64,000 nt of DNA, from contig NZ_QXIO01000007.1 of NCBI RefSeq assembly GCF_003545765.1, forward strand, positions 124,001-188,000, given 5' to 3'. Positions 32,573-42,194 of this stretch are shown here, one piece after another (position 1 is the first letter of the stretch; every line of letters begins with the position of its first letter). The DNA comes from Colwellia sp. RSH04. GTDB taxonomy: Bacteria; Pseudomonadota; Gammaproteobacteria; Enterobacterales; Alteromonadaceae. The position numbers and the translations under genes are program-made. A model generated the notes under the pieces. It saw only the letters and a program-made list of their open reading frames with translations. It made no database searches and was not told where the DNA came from.

Positions 32573-33499
32573 TTACAATTTACTTTCTAGCTCTGGTAAT
32601 GCATCAAATAAGTCAGCAACAATACCGTAATCAGCTACTTGGAAGATAGGAGCTTCTGGGTCTTTATTAATAGCGACAATAACTTTCGAATCTTTCATAC
32701 CCGCAAGATGTTGAATAGCACCACTGATACCTACAGCAATATATAAGTCAGGGGCTACAATTTTACCTGTTTGACCTACTTGCATATCATTGGGTACAAA
32801 ACCCGCATCAACAGCAGCACGTGAAGCACCAATTGCTGCACCTAGTTTGTCAGCAATACCTTCAAGTAAACTAAAGTTGTCACCATTTTGCATACCGCGA
32901 CCACCAGAAATAACGGTAGTTGCAGCGCCAAGATCTGGGCGCTCTGATTCAGTAAGTTCATCACTTACATGGCTTGAAGTTCCTGCATCACAAACAGTAT
33001 CCAGTGTTTCTACATTAGCGTTACCGTCAGTTGCAACAGCGTCAAAACCTGTAGCACGTACTGTAATAACTTTCTTAGCATCTAAACTTTGTACTGTCGC
33101 TATTGCATTACCTGCGTATATTGGTCTTACGAAGGTGTCAGCACTTTCTACACCAATGATATCTGAAATTTGTGCAACATCTAATAGTGCAGCAACGCGA
33201 GGCATGAAATTCTTACCTGTGGTTAATGCTGTTGCGACAATGTGTTCATAATTTTCGGCAAGTTCTGTTACCAATAAACTCATATTTTCAGCAAGTTGAT
33301 GTTCATAAACAGCATTGTCACAAAGAAGTACTTTAGATACGCCATTAACCTTGCTTGCTGCATCGGCAACTGCCTGACAATTTAAACCAGCAACAAGTAC
33401 TGTGATATTACTACCCATTGCTTGTGCTGCTGCAACTGTTTTTAATGTTTCAGCTTTTAATGTGCTGTTATCATGTTCAGCAATAACTAAAATACTCAT
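32573..33499 (-). CDS. etfA: Electron transfer flavoprotein alpha subunit
   Basis: Binds FAD and, with EtfB, carries electrons from acyl-CoA and other dehydrogenases to the quinone pool. The 308-residue protein shows the N-terminal ETF domain and the conserved C-terminal FAD domain ([64 protein letters not shown]). Its start overlaps the etfB stop by four bases, so the pair is translationally coupled. Closed by a hairpin at 32511-32539. Confidence 0.96.
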   Translation of the reverse strand: MSILVIAEHDNSTLKAETLKTVAAAQAMGSNITVLVAGLNCQAVADAASKVNGVSKVLLCDNAVYEHQLAENMSLLVTELAENYEHIVATALTTGKNFMPRVAALLDVAQISDIIGVESADTFVRPIYAGNAIATVQSLDAKKVITVRATGFDAVATDGNANVETLDTVCDAGTSSHVSDELTESERPDLGAATTVISGGRGMQNGDNFSLLEGIADKLGAAIGASRAAVDAGFVPNDMQVGQTGKIVAPDLYIAVGISGAIQHLAGMKDSKVIVAINKDPEAPIFQVADYGIVADLFDALPELESKL

Positions 33500-34248
33500 G
33501 AGATCACCTTAGCTTCGTTCTTTAATTTTTCTACTAATTCATCGATGGTTTCTACCACTATGCCAGCTTCACGTTCAGCAGGTGGAGTTACCTTTAATAC
33601 TTTTGTACGAAGAGACAAATCAATGCCAAAATCAGCCGCTGATTTTACATCTAATGGCTTACGCTTAGCTTTCATAATATTTGGTAATGAAGCATAGCGT
33701 GGTTCATTTAAACGTAAGTCAGTAGTCACAATCGCGGGTAGATTAAGTGCTACCGTTTGTAGGCCGCCATCTACTTCACGAGTAACATTTACTTTGTCAC
33801 CATCAATCTTAACTTCAGAAGCAAACGTGCCCTGAGCTAGACCTGTTAACGCAGCAAGCATTTGTCCTGTTTGGTTATTGTCGCTATCAATTGATTGTTT
33901 ACCTAAAATAACCAATTGCGGTTGCTCTTCTTCAACAACTTTTTGCAATAACTTTGCAATGTTAAGTGAATCTAAGTCACCATCAGCTTCGATTTGGATT
34001 GCACGATCTGCACCTAAAGCGAGAGCTGTGCGTAGTTGCTCTTGGCATGATTTATCACCAATTGAAACAGCAATAACTTCTGTGGCGTTACCTGCTTCTT
34101 TTAAACGAACAGCTTCTTCTACTGCAATCTCACAAAAAGGGTTGATTGCCATTTTTACATTGGCAAGATCGACATTTGAATGGTCGGGCTTCACACGTAC
34201 TTTGACGTTATAGTCAATCACACGTTTTATCGGAACTAATACTTTCAT
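33496..34248 (-). CDS. etfB: Electron transfer flavoprotein beta subunit
   Basis: Partner of EtfA; binds AMP structurally. The 250-residue protein begins [20 protein letters not shown], contains the family signature region [10 protein letters not shown] and [20 protein letters not shown], and ends with a helix-rich tail. First gene of etfBA, divergent from the ETF-quinone oxidoreductase gene across a 271-bp control region that holds two PsrA-like boxes. Confidence 0.96.
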   Translation of the reverse strand: MKVLVPIKRVIDYNVKVRVKPDHSNVDLANVKMAINPFCEIAVEEAVRLKEAGNATEVIAVSIGDKSCQEQLRTALALGADRAIQIEADGDLDSLNIAKLLQKVVEEEQPQLVILGKQSIDSDNNQTGQMLAALTGLAQGTFASEVKIDGDKVNVTREVDGGLQTVALNLPAIVTTDLRLNEPRYASLPNIMKAKRKPLDVKSAADFGIDLSLRTKVLKVTPPAEREAGIVVETIDELVEKLKNEAKVIS

Positions 34249-34436
34249 TATTGCCTCTGATCAGGTTTGTAAATAAGTAAATACGTTTTGCTAAAAATTA
34301 TAGATAAAAGATACTCTTGGTTTACGTCAACGTCAACGTAATCTTGGTGAAAACTTTTAAACTAAGATACAATCAAGAGAAAAGCTTATTAAGGCAGCTT
34401 ATTAACTGCTTGCTTGGCTATCTGTAATAAGATACT

Positions 34437-34473
34437 ATCAAACACCTGTTTGAATATCAAACGCCTGTTTGAA
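34437..34473. promoter_or_regulatory. Two tandem PsrA-like operators
   Basis: ATCAAACACCTGTTTGAA (34437-34454) and ATCAAACGCCTGTTTGAA (34456-34473) are near-perfect palindromes with the core CAAAC-N4-GTTTG known for the fatty-acid repressor PsrA. Their centres are 19 bp apart, about two helical turns. They sit between etfB and etfD, closer to etfD. Binding by PsrA, released by long-chain acyl compounds, is the likely control. Confidence 0.82.
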
Positions 34474-34519
34474 TTTTAAAGAATTAAACTTGATAAATAG
34501 AATAATAGTGGGAGATTTT

Positions 34520-36175
34520 ATGGAACGCGAATCGATGGATTTTGACGTAGTAATTGTTGGTGCAGGTCCTGCTGGTCTATCTACAGCTTGCCGCCTAATG
34601 CAATTAGCCCAAGAAAAAGAGCAAGAGTTAATGGTTTGTGTTGTTGAGAAAGGCTCTGAAGTCGGTGCTCATATTCTTTCAGGTGCGGTGTTTGAACCTA
34701 AATCTTTAAATGAATTATTTCCTGACTGGCAAGAAAAAAATGCCCCACTTACAACGAAAGTGACAGGGGATGATATTTATTTGCTTAATAATGAAAGCAA
34801 AGGAACAAAATTACCAAACTTTTCTGTACCAAAAACGATGCATAATGATGGTAACTATATCGTTAGTATGGGGAATGTTTGTCGTTGGTTAGCTGAACAA
34901 GCAGAGCAACTTGGTGTTGAGATTTTCCCAGGATTTCCTGCTCAAGAAATTATTTATAATGAAGACGGCAGTGTTGGCGGTATTATTACTGGCGATATGG
35001 GCTTAGATACCGACGGTAATCAAAAAGATTCTTTTATGCCAGGTATGGAATTAAGAGCAAAATATACTGTTTTTGCTGAAGGTTGCCGCGGACATTTGGG
35101 TAAAGAATTAATAGAAAAATTTAACTTAGATGCGAACTCTTCACCACAACACTATGGTATAGGCTTTAAAGAAATTTGGGATATAGACCCTGAAAATCAT
35201 CAAGAAGGTTTAGTTGTCCATACTGCCGGCTGGCCATTGGAAAACGACACTAATGGCGGTGGTTACCTATATCATGCAGAAAACAACCAAGTTTTTGTCG
35301 GTTTAATTGTTGATTTAAATTACAGTAACCCGCACTTGAGCCCATTTGATGAGTTTCAACGCTATAAACATCACCCAAAAATCAGTCAGTACCTAAAAGG
35401 CGGAAAACGTGTTTCATATGGTGCAAGAGCAATGGCAAAAGGTGGTTTTAATTCACTTCCTAAAATGACGATGCCTGGTGCGCTATTAGTAGGTTGCGAT
35501 GCTGGAACAATCAATTTTGCTAAGATTAAAGGTAACCATACCGCAATGAAGTCAGGTATGTTGGCAGCAGAAGCTATTGCAGAAACATTAATGACCTCAG
35601 AGGGTATTGCTGAAGAAGGAAAACAAGATTTAACGGTATTTACTGATAAGTATAAGAACTCTTGGCTATATGAAGAGTTATATAATACCCGTAATTTTGG
35701 TCCTGCGATGCATAAGTTTGGTACCTTTTTAGGTGGGGCTTATAACACCATTGATCAAAACTTTTTTGGTGGAAAACTTCCTTTCAACTTTAAAGATGAC
35801 AGCTTAGATCATGAGCAATTAAAGTTAGCAAGCGAAGCGCCAACAATTAATTATCCTAAACCTGACAACACGCTTTCGTTTGATAAGCTTTCTTCGGTGT
35901 TTTTATCAAACACGAACCACGAAGAAGAACAGCCATGTCATTTGAAATTGAAAGATACTCAAATTCCTATTACGGTTAACTTAGCAAAATATGATGAACC
36001 AGCTCAGCGATATTGTCCTGCTGGGGTTTATGAAATAGCAGAGTCGGGCGATGAATTAGTCATTAATGCTCAAAACTGTATCCATTGTAAAACTTGTGAT
36101 ATTAAAGACCCAACACAAAATATTACCTGGGTTGCACCTGAAGGTACGGGTGGCCCAAATTATCCAAACATGTAG
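34520..36175 (+). CDS. etfD: Electron transfer flavoprotein-ubiquinone oxidoreductase
   Basis: Membrane-associated FAD/[4Fe-4S] enzyme passing electrons from EtfAB to ubiquinone. The 551-residue protein has the N-terminal dinucleotide fold VVIVGAGPAGLSTACRL, GAHILSGAVF, the mid-region KGGFNSLPKM and GTINFAKIKGNHTAMKSGM, and four cluster Cys in RYCPAGVYE and NCIHCKTCDIKDP near the C-terminus. The ATG at 34520 is chosen over an upstream in-frame start at 34469 because it follows GGGAG and agrees with the family. Transcribed divergently from etfBA through the shared PsrA-box region. Confidence 0.95.
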   Translation: MERESMDFDVVIVGAGPAGLSTACRLMQLAQEKEQELMVCVVEKGSEVGAHILSGAVFEPKSLNELFPDWQEKNAPLTTKVTGDDIYLLNNESKGTKLPNFSVPKTMHNDGNYIVSMGNVCRWLAEQAEQLGVEIFPGFPAQEIIYNEDGSVGGIITGDMGLDTDGNQKDSFMPGMELRAKYTVFAEGCRGHLGKELIEKFNLDANSSPQHYGIGFKEIWDIDPENHQEGLVVHTAGWPLENDTNGGGYLYHAENNQVFVGLIVDLNYSNPHLSPFDEFQRYKHHPKISQYLKGGKRVSYGARAMAKGGFNSLPKMTMPGALLVGCDAGTINFAKIKGNHTAMKSGMLAAEAIAETLMTSEGIAEEGKQDLTVFTDKYKNSWLYEELYNTRNFGPAMHKFGTFLGGAYNTIDQNFFGGKLPFNFKDDSLDHEQLKLASEAPTINYPKPDNTLSFDKLSSVFLSNTNHEEEQPCHLKLKDTQIPITVNLAKYDEPAQRYCPAGVYEIAESGDELVINAQNCIHCKTCDIKDPTQNITWVAPEGTGGPNYPNM

Positions 36176-36231
36176 TATATGCTTAGTCATTATATTTCAG
36201 TCAATTATTTAAGTTAACCTCAGGCTAATAT

Positions 36232-36262
36232 AAAAACGCTACATTTTTATGTAGCGTTTTTA
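36232..36262 (+). terminator. Terminator of etfD, likely bidirectional
   Basis: AAAAACGCTACAT / ATGTAGCGTTTTT stem with a short T loop. Lies between etfD and the convergent yggN-like gene. Confidence 0.95.
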
Positions 36263-36311
36263 TTTGTACGAAAAAAGCTTACTGTGTAATCTTGTTTACC
36301 TTGAGTAGAGC

Positions 36312-37118
36312 TTAATTAGTTTCAATAAGGTTAAAAGACTGTAATGCAGGAATTGTTTGGTGCAATTGTGATTCAATGCTGTCTAGTTCCGCTAGTTGTT
36401 CACAGTATTCCTTTGCTTTGTGCTCTAATGCTTTGGCACGGTCGCTGACAGCTAATTCTAGCCCTTTACTCATACCAGCGATACGATCGTCGTAGGTGGC
36501 AATGCGCTCTTCACCATTGCCGCCTTCATAGCGGTTGTCATCTTTAATAAGTGATTGTCCTACCGCTTTTAAAATTGTGCCAATAGACTCTTGAATAACT
36601 TCTTCTATTTCTTGTTCGAATTCACCTGCAAATAACTCTTCAAAGTCATTTAAATCTTGAGGAGCTATATAGTAATTATTTGCACTTTGATTAAAACGAG
36701 TTCGAATGCGCCACTTTAATTCTTCAAACTTGGCTTGAACATTTTGCTGAGAAGCACTGTTCTCTCCAGTTAAACCACCAATAACTTCATTAACAGCTTT
36801 TAAACCAATGTCTACACCTTCAATTGCTATTGATACTATTTCAGGAAATTGCTCTCGAATACCCGTTGAAAACTGTTTGAACAATAGCCTTTGCTCTTCA
36901 TTAAGCTGTTGTTCTCTTCCTTGAATAAATAACTGATCATCATTGTTTATTTGAACTTGTGTCTGACCACGATCAACAATTCTAATATGTGTGGGATTAA
37001 TAATTACCCCATAATTGAGGTTGATAGAACATTGTTGGCTAGATGCCATCGAAACAGAAGGGGTCATTAGTATTGCGATAAAACAAATGCTCGAGACAAG
37101 GTGGGATAATAAATTCAT
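36312..37118 (-). CDS. yggN: YggN-like DUF2884 periplasmic protein
   Basis: Exported protein of unknown function. The 268 residues include a signal peptide (1-26, ending SMASS) and a mature region with CSINLNYGVIINPTHIRI near its start, a Gln/Glu-rich middle and the conserved Cys in KEYCEQLAEL near the C-terminus, giving one possible disulfide. The arrangement agrees with E. coli YggN (DUF2884). It follows the FapA-like gene by 11 bases on the same strand, so the two may be co-transcribed. Confidence 0.78.
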   Translation of the reverse strand: MNLLSHLVSSICFIAILMTPSVSMASSQQCSINLNYGVIINPTHIRIVDRGQTQVQINNDDQLFIQGREQQLNEEQRLLFKQFSTGIREQFPEIVSIAIEGVDIGLKAVNEVIGGLTGENSASQQNVQAKFEELKWRIRTRFNQSANNYYIAPQDLNDFEELFAGEFEQEIEEVIQESIGTILKAVGQSLIKDDNRYEGGNGEERIATYDDRIAGMSKGLELAVSDRAKALEHKAKEYCEQLAELDSIESQLHQTIPALQSFNLIETN

Positions 37119-37129
37119 AAATCTTAAAA

Positions 37130-38821
37130 TTATTCGCTATGGACAAGAGCTTCAATATGAACTTTTCGTTCAAAATAACGCATTTTACTGGGACCATATT
37201 CGCGACGTGTTCTATCGTGGAAGTCTCCGACAATCATCTCTACACCATGATATAACTTTTCATTGGCGAGAATAAATACGCTGCACATATACTCTTGTAG
37301 GTTGGTTTCTAGAGAGTCTTTTTCTTCTTGGATTATACCCATTTCTTTTGCTTGTGCTTGGTAACTTGAAATCACTTTGGCTAATAATTCTGGTTTTGCT
37401 TTATCTTTTGGTAGGTTCTTGAGTTTGTTAACTGCATTTTTTAATTCAGTCATACTCTCTGAAGCCGCTTTTAATTTTTCATCAATATCGTGAATCTGTT
37501 CTTTGAATTTTATAATCTTATGTTCATAATTAATAATGGTATTGCTACCAGCTGTCGCACCAACCATTCCCGCTTGAACAGAAGTTCCTGCTTTGATGTA
37601 TCCGCCAATTAGTTTACCGTCGGCCTTATCTTCTTTACCTACCCAAAGGCGACCATTGATGTTTAAAATACTATGTAAAAGTTGATTTTCAATTCTTACA
37701 TCTTGACCTGAATTAATTTGAGCATACTGTGCATATTTAGCAAAAATACTGCCTTTTGCGCTGACGTTTACGCTCATAACAACATCGGTCACTTCTGTTT
37801 TCTCAACATCATATTTACGACCAATTATACCGCCTGAAATCGTTATATCCCCACCAGCTTCAAGAGTGGCAGATTCAACAAAACCGCCTATAGTAATATC
37901 CCCACTGGCTATTACTTTCATACCTTCTGTAACATCACCTTCAATAATGACGCTACCCGTAAAATTTATATTACCTGTTGCAACAGTGACATCTTTGATT
38001 TTATAAATTTCGTCAACTTCCATACCGTTATCAATTAATTTAGGTAAGCCTACTTTTTCTGATACTAGGACGTTTTCATTTTTTGCACTAATACATGTGC
38101 CTTCACCAGAAATGAGTTGGATATCATTGCCTGGCTCCGGTGTAAGTGGTGTTGCGGTAACGGTGTATCCCTCTTTTCCTTGAGTGAGGGGGATTTTTTT
38201 AGCGAGTGGGTCGCCTACTTTTACGCAAATAATGTCGCCCAAATCTCGCATGTCGACACTGCCATCTTCTCTTTTTTTAGGTTTGAGAATACGTGTTTGT
38301 GCACTTTCAACTAATGGTTTAATGACCGCATCTTTACCATTGATAGCGACTTTACCTGAAGCAATTTGCATTACTACTTGGCTGTTTGGTTCTTCTTTAG
38401 CAGCTAGTTGAGCAAGCTTAACTAAATGTTCTTTACTAAAACCTTTTTTAACGCCTGCTTCTTGTGCTGCTGTTAAAATTGCTTTCGCGGTGAGGTGTTG
38501 CCCACCTTGTGCTGTTGTGATTTCAGCAGAGGCTTCCATTTCATCACTTTCAATGGTTATCTTGATTGTAGCATCAATCCTTTCAAGCACTTGATAACGT
38601 ATGTCTCTACCCACTTGCTTTTCTTGTAGAGGCTTTAAAACATCATTGAGTTCAGCTACTGCATTTTTTATATTGTTCTCATTGAGATACAAGCTTTTAA
38701 ATTCTGATGCGCTAATCAGCTCTTTAATTGTTAAAGCAGAGATAGACTCTCCACCTTTTATAGGCTCTAATAGCAAGTCTACATTATTTTTATCGTTGGT
38801 AATTAAACTAGCTTTAGTCAT
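37130..38821 (-). CDS. FapA family (DUF342) protein
   Basis: Cytoplasmic protein of the DUF342/FapA family, some of which act in flagellar placement or polymer synthesis control. The 563 residues contain the family core VKVGDPLAKKIPLTQGKEGY and the parallel beta-helix region with DVTVATGNINFTGSVIIEGD, GDITIGGFVESATLEAGGDI and ITISGGIIGRK, followed by a coiled coil (about 425-500) and a C-terminal strand region. No flagellar genes lie nearby, so a flagellar role cannot be claimed. The yggN-like gene follows after 11 bases. Confidence 0.85.
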   Translation of the reverse strand: MTKASLITNDKNNVDLLLEPIKGGESISALTIKELISASEFKSLYLNENNIKNAVAELNDVLKPLQEKQVGRDIRYQVLERIDATIKITIESDEMEASAEITTAQGGQHLTAKAILTAAQEAGVKKGFSKEHLVKLAQLAAKEEPNSQVVMQIASGKVAINGKDAVIKPLVESAQTRILKPKKREDGSVDMRDLGDIICVKVGDPLAKKIPLTQGKEGYTVTATPLTPEPGNDIQLISGEGTCISAKNENVLVSEKVGLPKLIDNGMEVDEIYKIKDVTVATGNINFTGSVIIEGDVTEGMKVIASGDITIGGFVESATLEAGGDITISGGIIGRKYDVEKTEVTDVVMSVNVSAKGSIFAKYAQYAQINSGQDVRIENQLLHSILNINGRLWVGKEDKADGKLIGGYIKAGTSVQAGMVGATAGSNTIINYEHKIIKFKEQIHDIDEKLKAASESMTELKNAVNKLKNLPKDKAKPELLAKVISSYQAQAKEMGIIQEEKDSLETNLQEYMCSVFILANEKLYHGVEMIVGDFHDRTRREYGPSKMRYFERKVHIEALVHSE

Positions 38822-38920
38822 GAAGGGGGTGCTCCACCTAACTGTATATAAGTCGAAGAAAAACGGTCAGGTATTAATAAATAATATAAAATCGTTATAG
38901 ATTTTAACTACATGTACTCA

Positions 38921-39247
38921 TTAAATGTAATGTGTTTGATGAATTTTAATAAAGTTGCCTGTGCCTTCTTTACTGTAATCAACCTTGTATTCAACACCGT
39001 CTAGGGCTTGAACAAATAACAAGGTTTTCTCTTCGCCAAAAACATCAACAGCAGTAACATCGACAATGTCTTGATAGGCCTTTTTAGCAATAGAGCGCTT
39101 GCTTGGGATTTCACCTTTAAAAATACCAATGCCTCTGTGACTAATAATTACCGCAGGTTTGTCGCCATTAACAATGATTAAATCAAACTTTTTAATCTTA
39201 TGGATAATTGTATTACGCCCACTGGTGATAAAGTTTTTCTCTATCAA
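38921..39247 (-). CDS. Small protein of unknown function
   Basis: Not recognised. The 108-residue protein is basic and beta-rich: KKFDLIIVNGDKPAVIIS, GIGIFKGEIPSKRSIAKKAY, then TAVDVFGEEKTLLFVQALDG and a His-rich end (IHQTHYI). The start is TTG at 39247, supported by AGGAG seven bases upstream; the first internal Met is absent from the whole chain, so no alternative ATG exists. It precedes the FapA-like gene by 100 bases on the same strand, and might be part of the same unit. Confidence 0.65.
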   Translation of the reverse strand: MIEKNFITSGRNTIIHKIKKFDLIIVNGDKPAVIISHRGIGIFKGEIPSKRSIAKKAYQDIVDVTAVDVFGEEKTLLFVQALDGVEYKVDYSKEGTGNFIKIHQTHYI

Positions 39248-39429
39248 AATATGCTCCTAACTTGATGAACATCTTTGTTTATTTAAATTCAATATATAAA
39301 TTTTTTAAGCACTACGCAATAACTATCATAGTCTTATGTGTCGCGATTAGAAAAAATTTTTAGGTAGTCGCTCTTAGTCGCCTTAATTTTTAATAATTAT
39401 GCTTCTTGGATATCAAGTTATAAAGGTTA

Positions 39430-40722
39430 TTAAATACCTCGTTCAATAACATAATTAGGTGTTTCTATTGAATGAATTAATTTTCGCCTTATTAAGTCTA
39501 GACTAATATTGGCAACATATTGCTGAAAATATCTTCTAGCTAAAGGGATTAAAAAGCATTGACTCTGTAAATTATCAATACTTCCCCAGGCAACCCATAC
39601 TGTGCCTACAGGCTTTTCTTTCGTTCCACCATTTGGTCCTGCTATACCTGATACAGCAATAGCTAGATCTGCTTTAGATTTTTTTAACGCGCCTGTTGCC
39701 ATTTCAAGGACGACTTCTTTACTTACGGCACCATGTTGCTCGAATAATACAGGGTTAACTGCAAGCATATCGGTTTTCATCTTATTACTATAGGTAACGT
39801 AGCCAGCCTCAAAGCTTGCTGATGAGCCACTAATGTTAGTCAATAAACTCGAAATTAAGCCACCAGTACATGATTCCGCACAAGTTAATTTATAATTATG
39901 CTGTTGTAAAAGGTTGAGTGTATGCTCTGCTAAGGTTTTAGGTGAGTTTTTTACCGTGCCTAAATAATGCCCCGCTAAAACGGTTTTGAGTTTATCTAAC
40001 CACACTTCTTTTTGTTCTAGGGCCGATTCATTTCGACAAGTTATTTTTACTTCCAGTAATGGCTTACCTGCTCTAAACCCTATTTCTATATCGCTTGGCC
40101 AATCGGGTAACTGCTTATCTATTTCCTTTTGTAAAGAAGATTCACCTAGGCCAAACACCTGTAATCGTGTGGTTTCTGATATAGCATTTTTCGGTACTAA
40201 ATTAGTAATAGATGGAATTATTTGTTCTTGCAGCATGGTTTGTAATTCATGGGGCACCCCTGGTGTACAATAAATATCACATTGTTGGTGTGAAACGATA
40301 AACCCAGGCGCACTACCGTTTTTATTAGGTATGATAGTGCAGCTCTTTGGTAACAGTGCTTGCTTTAAATTTGGCGCATTAAGAGGGCTATTACGTCTTT
40401 CACACCAAGCTTTTATTTGCGCTAAAGCTTGCGGATGCTCCTCAAGCTCTGTTGATGTTGCTTTGCTTAATGCTAGCGCGGTTAAATCATCGATGGTAGG
40501 GCCAAGACCGCCATTGATAACAAGAATGTCAGCATCTAGAGTTATGTTGTTAATTTCAGTGATTAGCGTATCTAGGTTATCACCTACCGTTGTTTTTTTG
40601 GCTAAATCTAAACCTAAGTTTTTTAGCTCTTGAGCTATCATGGCAGAATTACTATCAAGTATATCTCCTGACATTAGTTCATCACCAGTTAAGAGTAATT
40701 GAATATTCAGTGTTTTGTTCAT
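39430..40722 (-). CDS. cinA: CinA family protein with C-terminal nicotinamide-nucleotide amidase domain
   Basis: Two-domain protein. Residues 1-170 form the MoaB/MogA-like CinA domain (LLTGDELMSGDILDSNS, INGGLGPTIDDLTALAL, KNGSAPGF, CTPGVPHELQTM) that in related enzymes acts as ADP-ribose pyrophosphatase; residues about 260-415 form the PncC amidase domain (TCAESCTGGLISSLLTNISG, VSGIAGPNGGTKEKPVGTVW), which deamidates NMN. The full-length, 430-residue form is normal for CinA. Divergent from the DUF4097 gene. Confidence 0.92.
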   Translation of the reverse strand: MNKTLNIQLLLTGDELMSGDILDSNSAMIAQELKNLGLDLAKKTTVGDNLDTLITEINNITLDADILVINGGLGPTIDDLTALALSKATSTELEEHPQALAQIKAWCERRNSPLNAPNLKQALLPKSCTIIPNKNGSAPGFIVSHQQCDIYCTPGVPHELQTMLQEQIIPSITNLVPKNAISETTRLQVFGLGESSLQKEIDKQLPDWPSDIEIGFRAGKPLLEVKITCRNESALEQKEVWLDKLKTVLAGHYLGTVKNSPKTLAEHTLNLLQQHNYKLTCAESCTGGLISSLLTNISGSSASFEAGYVTYSNKMKTDMLAVNPVLFEQHGAVSKEVVLEMATGALKKSKADLAIAVSGIAGPNGGTKEKPVGTVWVAWGSIDNLQSQCFLIPLARRYFQQYVANISLDLIRRKLIHSIETPNYVIERGI

Positions 40723-40842
40723 AACGCTTATCTTTTAAAAATTTATTACGTCAATTTAAACCTTTTTAATCGCGCTTACATCTAATAATTTAAATAAAGC
40801 AAAAGACTCTTTGCTGTCTCAATAACAACAAAAGGAAATAAC

Positions 40843-41607
40843 ATGAACTATTCAATTAAAAAAAGTATTGCTGCTGGCGTTTTGGTTAGCTCAATTAGTT
40901 TATCTGTATTTGCAGATATTAATGAAACGGTAGAAAACTCATTTACCGTAGCAAGTAACAGTACTTTTAGTCTTTCTAATATTAACGGCTCTGTTGATAT
41001 TGTCAGTTGGAATGAAAATAATATTAAAGTCATCGCGACTATTGAGGCCGATAATCAGGAAGATAGAGATCGCATTAAAGTTAAAATGAATCAAAGTGGT
41101 CAGAAAGTTACTGTCGTTACTGAATATGAAAAAAACTCATCGTTTAACCGAAATAATTCAGGCGAGGTGAGTTATAAAGTGTGGATGCCTGCTAACACCA
41201 ACCTTGAAGATATTGAGTTAGTAAATGGTAGTTTAACCATTGCAGATATTCATGGTGAAGTAGAGGCTGAATTAGTGAATGGTTCAATTAAGGCAACAGG
41301 TTTAAAAAGCGATAGTGAATTAAGCTCTGTAAACGGCAGCATTAAAGCTTATTATCAATCGTTTGATGGTGATATTAATGATGTTGAAATTGAAACGGTT
41401 AATGGCAGTATAAAACTGTATTTACCAGAAAATGTTAATGCTAAACTAGATATCGATACATTGCATGGCAGCATTAAAACAGATTTTGGTTTACAAGCAG
41501 AAAAAAAATCTTTTGTCGGGAAGAGTTTAACAGGAAATATAGGCCAAGGTGGTGCAAAAATAAATCTTGAAAGTGTTAATGGTAGTATTAAAGTATTATC
41601 AAATTAA
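40843..41607 (+). CDS. DUF4097 exported repeat protein
   Basis: Exported protein with a signal peptide (1-24, ending SVFA) and a parallel beta-helix-like body in which short turns containing NGS recur roughly every 20 residues: LSNINGSVDI, LVNGSLTI, LVNGSIKA, SVNGSIKA, TVNGSIKL, TLHGSIKT, SVNGSIKV. This is typical of DUF4097 adhesin-like domains. 254 residues; biological role unknown. AAAGGAAATAAC precedes the ATG. A terminator follows at 41676. Confidence 0.85.
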   Translation: MNYSIKKSIAAGVLVSSISLSVFADINETVENSFTVASNSTFSLSNINGSVDIVSWNENNIKVIATIEADNQEDRDRIKVKMNQSGQKVTVVTEYEKNSSFNRNNSGEVSYKVWMPANTNLEDIELVNGSLTIADIHGEVEAELVNGSIKATGLKSDSELSSVNGSIKAYYQSFDGDINDVEIETVNGSIKLYLPENVNAKLDIDTLHGSIKTDFGLQAEKKSFVGKSLTGNIGQGGAKINLESVNGSIKVLSN

Positions 41608-41675
41608 TTTTCATGGTCTTTTCCAAGATAGTTTAAGGTTATACATTGGCTTTGTTGTCAATAGCCTATAAAATG

Positions 41676-41709
41676 ATGCGACTTTGTATAACGAAGTCGC
41701 ATTTTTTTT
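41676..41709 (+). terminator. Rho-independent terminator after the DUF4097 gene
   Basis: ATGCGACTT / AAGTCGCAT stem with a nine-base loop and a run of T, 68 bases after the stop. Confidence 0.92.
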
Positions 41710-41751
41710 AGGAAAGCGACTACTTGTTGTACAACTTTTTATTGGAATATT

Positions 41752-42135
41752 ATGATGAATTATTCAAGAGAGTTGCTTATTGGTCGTTGGTATAGAAAAG
41801 ACAGAGACGAACAAGGTCATCAATTGGTTGAATATGCTGAGTTGACTGCTGATGGCAGTTTTGAGTTTACCTTTGTGTTCTATAACGAACAAGGCGATAT
41901 AACCAGCCAAGTTATTGAGCTAGGTGACTGGGGACTCGTTGGAGATATTCATTTTACCACCACGAAAAATGAAGTGATTGATCAAGAAGTGTATGCAACC
42001 GACTTAAACAATGCTGATAACTATCATGCGTATAAAGTGTTGCAATTATCACATCAAACTTTCCAATATCAACACATAGTGACGAATGATATTTTTACTA
42101 TGCACCGAGTGACTGATAATGTTGGTCATTGTTAA
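41752..42135 (+). CDS. Small soluble protein of unknown function
   Basis: Not recognised. The 127-residue protein has no signal peptide or membrane segment. It reads as a small beta-barrel: LLIGRWYRKDRDEQGHQ, LTADGSFEFTFVFYNEQG, ELGDWGLVGDIHFTTTKNEV, LQLSHQTFQYQHIVTND. The pattern W-Y, GSFEF, GDWGL-GD is reminiscent of lipocalin-like sheet proteins, but no family can be named. Either of two consecutive ATG codons may be the start. 59 bases before the dapA-like gene on the same strand. Confidence 0.7.
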   Translation: MMNYSRELLIGRWYRKDRDEQGHQLVEYAELTADGSFEFTFVFYNEQGDITSQVIELGDWGLVGDIHFTTTKNEVIDQEVYATDLNNADNYHAYKVLQLSHQTFQYQHIVTNDIFTMHRVTDNVGHC

Positions 42136-42194
42136 TAGTTGATTTATAGCTGTTTGACCTTTAGGTCTGAATTATTTAAAAGTTAGAGAACGTA

